A DNA stretch of 64,000 nucleotides, taken from positions 26,570-90,569 of the forward strand of contig JAQTME010000003.1 in assembly GCA_028714535.1 (NCBI GenBank). The letters run 5' to 3'. This DNA is from Candidatus Iainarchaeum sp. GTDB lineage: Archaea > Micrarchaeota > Micrarchaeia > Anstonellales > Bilamarchaeaceae. Made by a program: the position numbers and the translations under genes. Position 1 is the stretch's first letter; every line of letters begins with the position of its first letter. Under the pieces are notes generated by a model that had not been told where the DNA came from, made no database searches, and was given only the letters and a program-made list of their open reading frames with translations. Positions 8,692 through 18,572 of this stretch are shown here, piece after piece.

Positions 8692-10269
8692 GTGATATGG
8701 TTGAACAAAAAGGGATTCCTGTTTACCGTGACCGTCTTCCTCATACTCACATACATCCTGCTCTCGATATCCGTATGGGTCAAGGGCGTTGAGGCGTCCG
8801 AGCGCGCCTACTCTGAATTCTACAAGGAGTCGACGGTCGAGCTCGCCATAGAGCAGATAACTCCCGCCAAGGTCGACGACGTCACCAACATCGTCATGAA
8901 CCGCGCCCTGTTCAGGCTCAACGGCAATTCCATAGACCATCCTGTCAAGGAAGGGGCTGCCGACGACGAGAACGCATACATAAGCAAGGCGCTATACGGC
9001 CTGCTGGTCAACGGCACGGCGCCATCATCCTGCTTCCAGGACTCGGCCGCCATGGCAGACGACGGCTCCTCGCTGACCGCGTGGATGTCGAACCTCAACG
9101 CGTCCCTGCTCTCCATAGGCGTCTATGTGAGCGAGTTCAGCGTCTCCAATTTCAGGGTTTGGCAGGGCGACATAGACACGGTCAACTACAGCTTCGACAT
9201 GGGCCTCAGGCTCAACGACTATTCCAACACATCGGCCGTCGTGAGGACATACCACCTGAACAACGCGGTCGGGATAAGCGGCCTTGCAGACCCCGCGCTG
9301 GCAAGGGAAAGCAGGAACCTCATAGATGGCCCCAGCACGGCCTACAGGCAGTTCTTCTTCAACAAGTCGCTCTACGCATCGCCGGACAGGATAAGCGTCA
9401 GGCAGCTTTCTACCGGGCAGGCCGGCCAGGGCTGGCTCTACGCCTACCTCGCATCCGCATCAGGCCCTAAGGACCTGGTGCCAAGCGCCGCAGAGCTTGA
9501 CATGTCACAGAGGCGCAACTACATACTGGTCGGCAGCTTCTCTGAAATAACGTCCCTTACGCCTGGCGTATACGAGGCCTTCGCAGGCTACATAATCACT
9601 GACGGGCCCGGCTACCAGGGCGAATGCATCGCCTCGAAGGTGACCAACAAGAACGAGGTGGCGACGTTCAACCCGATAAGGTACTCGGGCGATTCGTGCA
9701 CGGTTGACATAGATCCCGGGGCAGGGGCGCCGACGTCCAAGCCTTTCATCCTGGCCCATGATTTCGACGCGTCGGCTGCGCCAGAATGCCCGATATTCGC
9801 CGGCAATGCCACTGCCCGCGGCAGGTGCGCGCTCATAACGAGCAGATACCTGCCCGAGCAGATCCGCGCAGACCCCCTGAAGAAGCTTGATTCTTCTGCC
9901 AGCGCCATATACGGCGTGGAGGCGATAAGGGACTTCGTCATGTGCGGCTATTATACGCAGAACCCGGCCGCGCCGTCATACTTCCAGCGCCTCATGCCAG
10001 ATTCCTATTCGCGCAACAGCACCCTGGGCATAGAGACATTCGTCATAGGCCAGTACGCCAACTCGACGAACTATGACCTCAACAGCAGGCTCGACAGGGA
10101 GCTTTTCAACGCCAGCATAGACGGGATAAAGATAATGGGGCTGCCAGGCTGCAAGACTTATGAAAGCTGCGCAGACACGCCATCAACCGGCATATTCGCG
10201 ATAAGCCAGCAGACGGTTTCGGCCTACGGCCTGGGCCAGCTGGCATGCAGCGGCTCGAGGTGCGGATGA
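8692..10269 (+). CDS. Large membrane-anchored exoprotein of the pilin-like cassette
   Basis: GTG start directly after upstream stop; NKKGFLFTVTVFLILTYILLSI then about 480 aa extracytoplasmic. Confidence 0.6.
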   Translation: MIWLNKKGFLFTVTVFLILTYILLSISVWVKGVEASERAYSEFYKESTVELAIEQITPAKVDDVTNIVMNRALFRLNGNSIDHPVKEGAADDENAYISKALYGLLVNGTAPSSCFQDSAAMADDGSSLTAWMSNLNASLLSIGVYVSEFSVSNFRVWQGDIDTVNYSFDMGLRLNDYSNTSAVVRTYHLNNAVGISGLADPALARESRNLIDGPSTAYRQFFFNKSLYASPDRISVRQLSTGQAGQGWLYAYLASASGPKDLVPSAAELDMSQRRNYILVGSFSEITSLTPGVYEAFAGYIITDGPGYQGECIASKVTNKNEVATFNPIRYSGDSCTVDIDPGAGAPTSKPFILAHDFDASAAPECPIFAGNATARGRCALITSRYLPEQIRADPLKKLDSSASAIYGVEAIRDFVMCGYYTQNPAAPSYFQRLMPDSYSRNSTLGIETFVIGQYANSTNYDLNSRLDRELFNASIDGIKIMGLPGCKTYESCADTPSTGIFAISQQTVSAYGLGQLACSGSRCG

Positions 10270-10697
10270 TGAAAGGGCAGACATCGCTTGAAGTCCTTGT
10301 GACCGTCGGCATAATCCTGGCGTTCACGATACCGGTCCTGTTCCTCCTCCTCTCCCTCACGTCGGTGGGCTACGAGAAGACCGCCACGGCGCAGGCCGAC
10401 GCATCGGCGCGCTCGCTTGCTGACACCATGAACTTCGTCTATTCCCAGGGGCCCGGGGCCAGGAAGGTGCTCCTGCTCAACGTCCCGGCATCGACCCAGG
10501 ACGTATATGCGGCTGACGGCGAGGCGGTGGTGCGCATAAAGACCTCGGCGGGCACCGTGGATGCGGTCTCGCCCACGTTCGCCAATATCGCAGGCACGTA
10601 CCAGACCACACGCACCGTCGCCGGGCAGAAGACCGGCCTTTTCATAATCATCGTAGAGAACCAGGACGGCAAGGTGAAGTTCGTTGAATCATCCTGA
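10266..10697 (+). CDS. Class III signal peptide (type IV pilin-like) protein
   Basis: MMKGQTSLEVLVTVGIILAFTIPVLFLLLSL. Confidence 0.7.
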   Translation: MMKGQTSLEVLVTVGIILAFTIPVLFLLLSLTSVGYEKTATAQADASARSLADTMNFVYSQGPGARKVLLLNVPASTQDVYAADGEAVVRIKTSAGTVDAVSPTFANIAGTYQTTRTVAGQKTGLFIIIVENQDGKVKFVESS

Positions 10698-11151
10698 GCG
10701 CGGCCAGGTAGCCGCGGAGTTCATGCTTTACACGGCCGTCTTCATGTTCGTGGTCATCGCATCGTTCGTGGTCATAAGCCAGCTGCAGGGCAGCGAGATA
10801 CCCCTGCGGCAGAACACCGTGGCCGAGGAGACGGGCGAGGGCTTCGCCAGCATACTCACGCTGGCGGTAAAGGGCGGGGAGGGCTTCACCTACAGCTACG
10901 CGTTCCCGAAGACCATATTCGGCCTGCCATACGTGATAGACCTGAACGAGCTCGCCTATGGCAAGGACACGTTCATAATGGAATGGGCCGGGCCGTACGG
11001 GAACTTCAGTTACTCGTACGCTGTGCCTGCCTACGATTACCGCATAGCCGGCACGTGCCTGTCGGGCAACAGGCTGCTCAGCAACCAGTGCTCCAACGTG
11101 CTGGTATTAAACAACGATGGGAAGAAACTTACGATAACACAGGGTGAATGA
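10684..11151 (+). CDS. Class III signal peptide (type IV pilin-like) protein
   Basis: RGQVAAEFMLYTAVFMFVVIASFVVI. Confidence 0.7.
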   Translation: MNHPERGQVAAEFMLYTAVFMFVVIASFVVISQLQGSEIPLRQNTVAEETGEGFASILTLAVKGGEGFTYSYAFPKTIFGLPYVIDLNELAYGKDTFIMEWAGPYGNFSYSYAVPAYDYRIAGTCLSGNRLLSNQCSNVLVLNNDGKKLTITQGE

Positions 11152-11662
11152 AATGAAGGGACAATATTTCAGCTTCGATGCCATAATCGCCGCGGTCATA
11201 TTCGTCATGGCGCTGGTCGCGCTGCTTTCCTACTGGCACAGCGTGAAGTCGTACCTGGACTACCAGGCCGACCCGCTCTCGCGCGAGTCCGTGCGCATAT
11301 CGAACCTGCTGTTCACGCCGCCGTCCCCGTCACCCGACTGCATGGAGATGTCCAGGCTCGGATTCTCGTTGGGCTGGGACGACAGGAGGGTGAATTCGTC
11401 CATCGTGGAATGCGCGTCGCTCAGGGCGGGCGTCAGCCCCAACTGGCTGAAGCAGATGCTCGGCACCGGTTATGACGTTTCAATCACCGTGAGCGACCTC
11501 TCCTCGGACATCCCGGCGACTGTCGCTGTCATCGGCGGCTCGGCTGACGACGTGAAGAACGCGAAAGAGGTCGTCAAGATGCGCAGGCTGGCCACGGTGG
11601 TGAACCCCGACGGCTCGACCTACCTGGCGGCGTTCGACCTGAGCATCTATACCGCGCAGTAA
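11144..11662 (+). CDS. Pilin-like protein
   Basis: MKGQYFSFDAIIAAVIFVMALVALLSYW; overlaps upstream gene. Confidence 0.6.
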   Translation: MNEMKGQYFSFDAIIAAVIFVMALVALLSYWHSVKSYLDYQADPLSRESVRISNLLFTPPSPSPDCMEMSRLGFSLGWDDRRVNSSIVECASLRAGVSPNWLKQMLGTGYDVSITVSDLSSDIPATVAVIGGSADDVKNAKEVVKMRRLATVVNPDGSTYLAAFDLSIYTAQ

Positions 11663-11731
11663 TCCTTCTTTTTCCGCATATTTTTCACACTGGGCAGAGG
11701 GAAAAATAAAAAAAAGGAAGCGCGCTGCGCT

Positions 11732-13153
11732 TCACTTGCTCTTCGTGATTATCTCGATGTTCTCAGGCGCCTTGTTGACGTTCCCTATCTTTATGCCGAT
11801 GAGGGTCTTCACGCCCTGCTTGGCCGCCAGGTCCACGAGCCTCTGCGTTATTATGCCGTCGAACACTATGGCATGCACGTCGCTGGTCTCGCCAAGCGCC
11901 TTTATCACGTCGCGCACCGGGACCTCTGATATCCTCTCGAGGCCGCTGTTGTAGAACCTCGCCCTGAGGGTGTTGCTGAGCTCGTTCAGCTCCTTCATCA
12001 GCCCGTTCTTGTCGACCCTGACCGGTGCGGCGGGGGCCGCTGCGGCCTTCTCCTCCGCCTCGCCCGGCAGCGGCGGCAGCGCCGGCTCCTCCCTCCTGCG
12101 CGGAGGCTCGCGTTCGCGCTGCATCTCCCTCGGCTGCTCGCGCGGCACTGGAGCGACCTGGGTGTAGGAGCTCCTGTCCACGGTTATCCTGCCCTGGGAA
12201 CGTTCGTCCTCCCGCGCGCGGGCCGCCTCGACCTCGCGGCTCGGGACCGGCTGGGACGTATCCTCCGGGTTTTCCTGCCTGAACCTGGGAATCTCCTTCC
12301 TCATCCTCTCAGGGGCGCCCCTGCCACCCTTGCCCGTCTGCTCGTAGGGCACGCGGTTGCGCAGGTACTTTATCATCTCCTTGCGGGTGAGCTCCTCGAC
12401 CTCCATGCCTGTCGGGGCGCGGGCCACGAAGTCTATGTCCACCCCTCCCTGGGCGAGCTCGTTCAGGATGATGTCGCCGCCCCTGTCGCCGTCAAGGAAG
12501 AGCGTGACCTCCTTCCTCTTGGACAGCTCGACGATTGTCCTGGTCACCTTCGCGCCGCCTATGGCGACCACGTTGGTGATGTCGTTTTTGAGCAGGTTTA
12601 TCACGTCAGCACGGCCCTCGACGAACACGGTCTCGTTGTTCCTGTCGACGGTCGGCCCAGCCGGCAGCCTGTCAGCGCCGTATTCGGTGACCTCGGCCGT
12701 CTTGACCTCGTCCCTGACCAGCTCTGAGATCTCCTTGCTCTCGGGTATCTCCGTCTTTATGAGCGTCTTGAGCAGCAGCTTGGCCCTGTCCACGAGCACC
12801 TTCCTCTTGAGGTTGCGCGTGTCCTCGACCTTGGTTATCCTCAGCCTCGCCTCGCACGGGCCGACCCTGTCGACCGTCTCCAGCGCAGCTGCGATTATGC
12901 ACGTCTCCACCATGTCGAGGCTGCTGGGTATCTTTATGACCCCGCTGGTCCTGCCGTCCGAGCCGGACAGGTCGACCTCTATCCTTCCTATCCTGCCGTT
13001 CTTCTGCAGGTCGCGGAGGTCAAGCTCGTCGCCGAGGAGGCCTTCGGTCTGGCCGAAGATCGCCCCAACCACGTCCGGCTTCTCCACAAGCCCGGAAATC
13101 TCCACGTTCGTGTATATCAGGTATTTGACTGTATCTATGTATGTCTTAGCCAT
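11732..13153 (-). CDS. dnaG: Archaeal DnaG-type primase-like protein
   Basis: MAKTYIDTVKYLIYTNVEISGLVEKPDVVGAIFGQTEGLLGDELDLR; Toprim region ETVFVEGRADVINLL..LFLDGDRGGD. Confidence 0.9.
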   Translation of the reverse strand: MAKTYIDTVKYLIYTNVEISGLVEKPDVVGAIFGQTEGLLGDELDLRDLQKNGRIGRIEVDLSGSDGRTSGVIKIPSSLDMVETCIIAAALETVDRVGPCEARLRITKVEDTRNLKRKVLVDRAKLLLKTLIKTEIPESKEISELVRDEVKTAEVTEYGADRLPAGPTVDRNNETVFVEGRADVINLLKNDITNVVAIGGAKVTRTIVELSKRKEVTLFLDGDRGGDIILNELAQGGVDIDFVARAPTGMEVEELTRKEMIKYLRNRVPYEQTGKGGRGAPERMRKEIPRFRQENPEDTSQPVPSREVEAARAREDERSQGRITVDRSSYTQVAPVPREQPREMQREREPPRRREEPALPPLPGEAEEKAAAAPAAPVRVDKNGLMKELNELSNTLRARFYNSGLERISEVPVRDVIKALGETSDVHAIVFDGIITQRLVDLAAKQGVKTLIGIKIGNVNKAPENIEIITKSK

Positions 13154-13598
13154 TGTTTTCACCTTCCTCAATCAATTCATCATATCCTCTTTTCGCATCC
13201 TCGAAATAACGCACGTTAAGGATGCGCCCGAGGGCCTTCCTGGTCTCCAGCTCGGCCCTGATGGACCGCGCCTCGAGCTCGTCCCTGGCGAGCGCAGCGA
13301 GCTGTTCGCCGCGCCTGTCCAGGTCCGTGAGCACGAAAACCGTTTCGACCCCTTTTTCAGCGACCCTGTCGCAGCTTATCCTCAGGTTGCCGGATATGGT
13401 CAGGACGTTGCGGCATCCAAGGAGGGCCAACGCCTCCCTGTCCCGCTTGCCTTCCACGAAGACCCAGCCTTCCCTGAGCTGCTTCAGGATCTTGTCGAGC
13501 AGCTTCAGTTTCTGCTTTATTTCCACTGCTTTCCTCCGTGGGGACCAGAACGAGAGACCATTGCTGTGCACTGTTGACCGCCCTTGCGGGCCGCCCAT
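13146..13598 (-). CDS. Small Toprim-domain protein (start uncertain)
   Basis: WVFVEGKRDREALALLG..VFVLTDLDRRGEQL. Confidence 0.7.
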   Translation of the reverse strand: MGGPQGRSTVHSNGLSFWSPRRKAVEIKQKLKLLDKILKQLREGWVFVEGKRDREALALLGCRNVLTISGNLRISCDRVAEKGVETVFVLTDLDRRGEQLAALARDELEARSIRAELETRKALGRILNVRYFEDAKRGYDELIEEGENNG

Positions 13599-13683
13599 CC
13601 CTTTCGGGACGGTCGTTCCGTCATGGCTTGAAGCTCAGGTGGCCATCCATGCACAGCGTTATTATGCTGCATGCAAGGTGTTT

Positions 13684-14115
13684 TTAGCCCATCGCCGCCC
13701 TTTCCTCTATTAGGTCGACGACGACAGGGAATATCTTCATGATATCCCCTTCGCTCAAAACGCCTATGAGTTCATTATCGTCATTCACGACCGGGAGCCG
13801 CTTTATCTTGTTCTCCCGCATCGCTTTTGCTGCATCTTCTATGGTCGTTTCGGGTCTCACCACCCTCAGCGGCTTCGACATGACTTCTTCAACGGGCACC
13901 CCGCTCGGATCCTTGCCCCTGGCAAGGAGGTTGCAGACTATGTCCCTCTCGGTGATTATGCCTTTGGCATGCTTGCCGGCCTTGTCCTGGACGACTATCA
14001 CTGAACCGATGCCGTTTTTCTTCATCAGCTTAGCCACATCTATGGCGGTTTTTCCGAATGGTATGACTATGACCTTCTTGGTCATGATGTCTCCCACTCT
14101 CAAGTCCGATCCCAT
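13684..14115 (-). CDS. CBS-domain pair protein
   Basis: VGDIMTKKVIVIP..GKHAKGIITERDIV..NELIGVLSEGDIM. Confidence 0.85.
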   Translation of the reverse strand: MGSDLRVGDIMTKKVIVIPFGKTAIDVAKLMKKNGIGSVIVVQDKAGKHAKGIITERDIVCNLLARGKDPSGVPVEEVMSKPLRVVRPETTIEDAAKAMRENKIKRLPVVNDDNELIGVLSEGDIMKIFPVVVDLIEERAAMG

Positions 14116-14234
14116 GGAATAAACATGCTCGGAAACGTTTAAAAAGCGTGGGTGGGCGCCGCAATCCCCCTGCCCTTCCAGCCCAGTCTCGGTACGCCCA
14201 CAACTTAAAAAGTCTTTCCAGTCTATATCGGCGT

Positions 14235-16961
14235 ATGGATGCCAGTGCCATTGAGAAGAAATGGTCCACGAGGTGGGCAGATGCCAGGGCGTTCGAGGCC
14301 GACCCTGACCCGAAGAGGGAGAAGCGCTACGTCACCGCCGCGTTCCCCTACCCGAACTCGCCCCAGCACATAGGCCATGCCAGGACCTACACTACGGCGG
14401 ACATATATGCGCGCTACCTGAGGCTTAAGGGCTACAACGTGCTCTTCCCCATGGGCTTCCACGTCACAGGGACGCCGATACTGGCCATGGCGAAGCGCAT
14501 CGCGGCCAAGGACCCGGACGTCCTCGGCGTTTTCGACAAGATCTACGGCATCCCGCCATCACAGGCTGCGAAGCTCACCGAGCCGCGCGCCCTCGTCGCC
14601 CATTTCTCCGCCGAGATAGAGCAGGGCATGAGGGAAATCGGCTATTCGATAGACTGGAGGCGGAAATTCTATTCCTACGACGAGAAGTTCAACAGGTTCA
14701 TCCAATGGCAGTTCCGGAAGCTCAAGGAGCTCGGCTACCTGGTGAAGGGCGAGTACCCCATCGCCTGGTGCCCCTCGGACAAGAACGCCGTGAGCGCGCA
14801 CGACACGCGGGGCGACGTGGACCCCGACCTAGACAACGTGACCGTGATAAAGTTCGCTGTTTCTGCCGGCGAATCGCTTGTGGTGACCACCTACCGCCCC
14901 GAGACGGTATACGGGGTCACGAACATCTGGCTCAACCCCAAGGCATCCTACGTGCGGGCGAAGCACGGCAAGGAGACGCTCATACTGGCCGAGGAGGCGG
15001 CGAAAGCGCTCGACCTCCAGCTCGGGCTCGCGATAACAGGCAAGATCAAGGCGGAGGACGTCCTGAAGATGGGCGCGAAGAACCCCATGACCGGCGAAAC
15101 AGTGCCGGTCTGGCCGGCCTCGTTCGTCCAGCCGGGCGTCGGCACCGGAATCGTCATGAGCGTGCCTGCGCATGCCCCGCTGGACTACCTCGCCCTGCGC
15201 GACCTGGGCAAGGAAGGCATGAGGATGCCGCAGGTCGTGAGCCTGAAGGGGTATGGCGCAGCGCCGGCGAAGGAAGCAGTGGAGCGGCTGGGCGTGAAGA
15301 GCCAGGACGACCCGAAGGCAGAGGAGGCCACCGAGGAAATCTACACCAAGGAGGCGCACGAGGGCATAATGCACGCCGGCGAGTTCAAGGGCGAGCATGT
15401 TTCCACCGCGCGCGAGAAAATAGCCGCGAAGATGGCAAAGGGCGGCAGCGCGTTCCCCATAGTCACCATCTCAAACGGCCCGGTCCAGTGCCGCTGCGGC
15501 GCGACAGTGGTCGTCAACATACTCAAGGACCAGTGGTTCATCGACTACGGCATTCCAGGCTGGAAGGACAAGGCCAAGGAATGCCTTTCCGGCATGAAGA
15601 TAATCCCTGAGAAGACGCGCAGCGAATACCTGTATACAATAGACTGGCTGAAAACGAGGCCGTGCACCCGCGCGGCCGGGCTGGGTACGAAGTTCCCGTT
15701 CGACGAGACGAAGATGATAGAGGCGCTTTCCGACTCCACAATCTACATGGCCTACTATACCATCGCGCACCTGCTGGCTGACGTAGACGTGGCGAAGCTG
15801 GACGACAAGTTCTTCGACTACGTCCTGCTCGGGAAAGGCAAGGGCGATGCGCGGATGAAAACGCTGCGCGACAGCTTCCTCTATTGGTATCCGGTCGATT
15901 CCAGGCACAGCGCCGGCGACCTCATCAGGAACCACCTCACGCTCTTCATATTCATCCACGCGGCCATCCTGGAGAAGAGGCTCTGGCCGAGGCAGATCGC
16001 CACCAACGGCTTCGTGCTCATGGACGGCGCCAAGATGAGCAAGAGCATGGGCAACATACTGCCGCTCCGCAAGGCCATAAGGGAATACGGCGCGGACATA
16101 ATCAGGTTCTCGGTCGTCTCAGGCGCAGAGCTGTCGACCGACACGGATTTCAACCGCACGGTGGCCGATGGCGTCCGCTCCAGGCTCGCGCTGATATCGC
16201 GGCTGGTGGACGAGTCGAGGAAAAAGGGCCCTGCCCAGCACGGCAGGATAGAGAAATGGCTGCTTTCGCGGCTGAACCGCAAGATAGGGCTCGCCGACCA
16301 GCTGTATGAGAAGCTCGCCATCCGCGACCTTTCGCTCCAGATATTCTACGACGTCGTTAGCGACCTGCAATGGTACGCGAAGCGGTCCAAGGGCGGGGCG
16401 AACCTGCACGACTTCTTCACGAAATGGGTGGTGCTGATGGCGCCCTTCATGCCGCACTACGCAGAGGAATACTGGGAGCTGCTCGGCGGCAAGGGCCTCG
16501 TGTCGTTCGCCCCCTTCCCCGCGCCGGACGAATCGAAGGTGGACGACACCATCGAGCGCGGCGAGGAGCTGATACGCCGCGTGCATGGCGACATAGAGAA
16601 GATATCGGCGCTCATCAAGAAGAAGCCGGCGCGCGTGACCGTTTACGCTGCATCCGAGTGGAAGCGGAAGCTCTATTCCATGGCCAAGGCCAACCCGTCG
16701 TTCGAGGCGCTCATGAAGGCCGCGGCCGCGGAGAAGATGCCGATGAAGGACGTGCAGAACGTGGCCAAGCAGATAATGAAGAACGTGCACTCCCTGGCGC
16801 TTCCGCTGTCCCAGGACGAGGAGCTCGGCGCGCTGAAGGACGCCGAGGCGTTCCTTTCCGCGGAGTATTCCTGCCCGGTCGAGGTCCTGCCTGAAGAAAA
16901 GGCGAAGCACGACAAGGCGAAATCGTCGCTGCCTGACAAGCCGGCCATCGTGCTGGAATAG
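14235..16961 (+). CDS. leuS: Leucyl-tRNA synthetase, archaeal type
   Basis: PQHIGHARTYT (HIGH) and GAKMSKSMGN (KMSKS) motifs; about 909 aa. Confidence 0.92.
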   Translation: MDASAIEKKWSTRWADARAFEADPDPKREKRYVTAAFPYPNSPQHIGHARTYTTADIYARYLRLKGYNVLFPMGFHVTGTPILAMAKRIAAKDPDVLGVFDKIYGIPPSQAAKLTEPRALVAHFSAEIEQGMREIGYSIDWRRKFYSYDEKFNRFIQWQFRKLKELGYLVKGEYPIAWCPSDKNAVSAHDTRGDVDPDLDNVTVIKFAVSAGESLVVTTYRPETVYGVTNIWLNPKASYVRAKHGKETLILAEEAAKALDLQLGLAITGKIKAEDVLKMGAKNPMTGETVPVWPASFVQPGVGTGIVMSVPAHAPLDYLALRDLGKEGMRMPQVVSLKGYGAAPAKEAVERLGVKSQDDPKAEEATEEIYTKEAHEGIMHAGEFKGEHVSTAREKIAAKMAKGGSAFPIVTISNGPVQCRCGATVVVNILKDQWFIDYGIPGWKDKAKECLSGMKIIPEKTRSEYLYTIDWLKTRPCTRAAGLGTKFPFDETKMIEALSDSTIYMAYYTIAHLLADVDVAKLDDKFFDYVLLGKGKGDARMKTLRDSFLYWYPVDSRHSAGDLIRNHLTLFIFIHAAILEKRLWPRQIATNGFVLMDGAKMSKSMGNILPLRKAIREYGADIIRFSVVSGAELSTDTDFNRTVADGVRSRLALISRLVDESRKKGPAQHGRIEKWLLSRLNRKIGLADQLYEKLAIRDLSLQIFYDVVSDLQWYAKRSKGGANLHDFFTKWVVLMAPFMPHYAEEYWELLGGKGLVSFAPFPAPDESKVDDTIERGEELIRRVHGDIEKISALIKKKPARVTVYAASEWKRKLYSMAKANPSFEALMKAAAAEKMPMKDVQNVAKQIMKNVHSLALPLSQDEELGALKDAEAFLSAEYSCPVEVLPEEKAKHDKAKSSLPDKPAIVLE

Positions 16962-16967
16962 GTCCAC

Positions 16968-17999
16968 ATGCGATTCCTGAAGGTGCCCCGGAAAGACGGC
17001 GAGAGAACGCGCCAGGAACTGATGACAGCCGGAGCGCTGGACAACGGATACCCGATATCCAGCGAGGCCGGGTTCGTCTATCTTCCTCTCGTTTCAGGCG
17101 CAAAGCTCCCCACATCCGCGTCAAAGTTCGAAACCGTGGAGCGTGAGGCAGAACGGCGCGAAAGCCCGCCGAAAAAGCTCGCGGACGCGCTTTCAGGCCT
17201 GCTGACGGAAGCGGAACGCGGCGCGCTCATCGCCTCCTTCGACATAATAGGCGATATAGCAATCGTTGAAATCCCAGAAGGGCTCGAACCCAGGGAGAAG
17301 GAGATCGGAGAGGCGCTCCTCAGGGTGCACAACAACGTGAAGACCGTGCTGAAGAAGCTCGGCCCGATGGAGGGCGAGTTCAGGGTGAGGAAGCTCGGCT
17401 TCCTGGCAGGCGAGAACAAAACCGAGACGACCTACCGCGAGAACGGGGTGCCAATGAAACTCGACGTCGCGAAGGTCTATTTCTCCGTGCGCCTGGCAAG
17501 CGAGCGGAAACGCATCGCCGAATTGGTGAAGCCAGGCGAGCGGGTCCTGGTGCTGTTCGCAGGCGTAGGGCCGTTCGCGCTCGCCATCGCGAAAAAGCGG
17601 CCTGATGCGCGCATCGTAGCGGTGGAGATAAACCCAGAGGCGGTCCGCTATATGAAGGAGAACATCGCGCTCAACAAATTCGATAATATCGAGCCTGTGG
17701 AGGGCGACGCGCGGGCCGTGCCGCTTCAGGCAGGGTCGTTCGACCGCGTCATCATGCCATTGCCCAAGAGCGCAGAGGAGTTCCTGGACGTCGCCTTCGC
17801 TGCGGTCAAAGATGGCGGCATGGTGCACTTCTACACGCTCGCCGATGCGAACGACCCGTTCGGCGAGGCGCTGGAAAAGGCCGAGCTCAAGGCGGAAAAG
17901 GCAGGCGTATCCGTGGAAATAGGGTCGCAGCGCATCGTCAGGCCGTATTCTCCGCTCATAGTGCAGGTAGTCCTTGACCTCGAAGTGCGGAAAACCTAG
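16968..17999 (+). CDS. trm5: tRNA (guanine37-N1)-methyltransferase Trm5-like
   Basis: VLVLFAGVGPFALAIAKKRPDARIVAVEINPEAVRYMKENIALN; DRVIMPLPKSAEEFLD. Confidence 0.8.
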   Translation: MRFLKVPRKDGERTRQELMTAGALDNGYPISSEAGFVYLPLVSGAKLPTSASKFETVEREAERRESPPKKLADALSGLLTEAERGALIASFDIIGDIAIVEIPEGLEPREKEIGEALLRVHNNVKTVLKKLGPMEGEFRVRKLGFLAGENKTETTYRENGVPMKLDVAKVYFSVRLASERKRIAELVKPGERVLVLFAGVGPFALAIAKKRPDARIVAVEINPEAVRYMKENIALNKFDNIEPVEGDARAVPLQAGSFDRVIMPLPKSAEEFLDVAFAAVKDGGMVHFYTLADANDPFGEALEKAELKAEKAGVSVEIGSQRIVRPYSPLIVQVVLDLEVRKT

Positions 18000-18005
18000 C
18001 GCTAG

Positions 18006-18533
18006 TCATTCCTGCTTCGTTTCCAGTCCTATGTGCCGCTTCAACACGTCCAGCATCAGCTGGTCTGTGAGTCCTGTGAACTCCTTCCTCTTATTTTCGG
18101 GAATCAAGTCCCGCAGGTCCTTGAATATGGCAACGTTAAGCCCTGTCGCGATGTATTTTCTGAAATACAAATCCGTGGCGTCGGCCGCGATGCCCAATTC
18201 TCCAACCCTTGCGCTTATGAACCGCCTTACCGCCTCGTCCTGCCCGTACAATGCAATCATTATCTGTCCGACAAGCTGGTGATAGCCCGCGCCATAGCCG
18301 CCCTGCCTGGCCATCGCACCCCTGAACTCGCCGGGGGTTGATGCCTCGATGAATAGGGCAAGATACCTGTCTACGTGCTGCTTGTTTGCCGCGCTGACAA
18401 GCGGAAGCAGTTTTTCCCTCGCTGCAGCTAGCCGCGCGTCATTCCTGCCCTGGCCGCCCTTCGCATGCATGGCGCTGCGTATCTGCATTTTTTGGCCCTG
18501 CGGCGGCCCTTGACCTGATGTCAATATCTGCAT
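18006..18533 (-). CDS. Hypothetical protein
   Basis: 175 aa ORF filling the gap after trm5; no family recognised. Confidence 0.5.
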   Translation of the reverse strand: MQILTSGQGPPQGQKMQIRSAMHAKGGQGRNDARLAAAREKLLPLVSAANKQHVDRYLALFIEASTPGEFRGAMARQGGYGAGYHQLVGQIMIALYGQDEAVRRFISARVGELGIAADATDLYFRKYIATGLNVAIFKDLRDLIPENKRKEFTGLTDQLMLDVLKRHIGLETKQE

Positions 18534-18572
18534 GACCCTGTTTTCCCAGAAATAGCCTCTTCAACGTATGTA

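Noticed and set aside
13599-13683. Possible small RNA between Toprim and CBS genes
   Set aside because: Only short weak stems; length fits ordinary promoter spacing.
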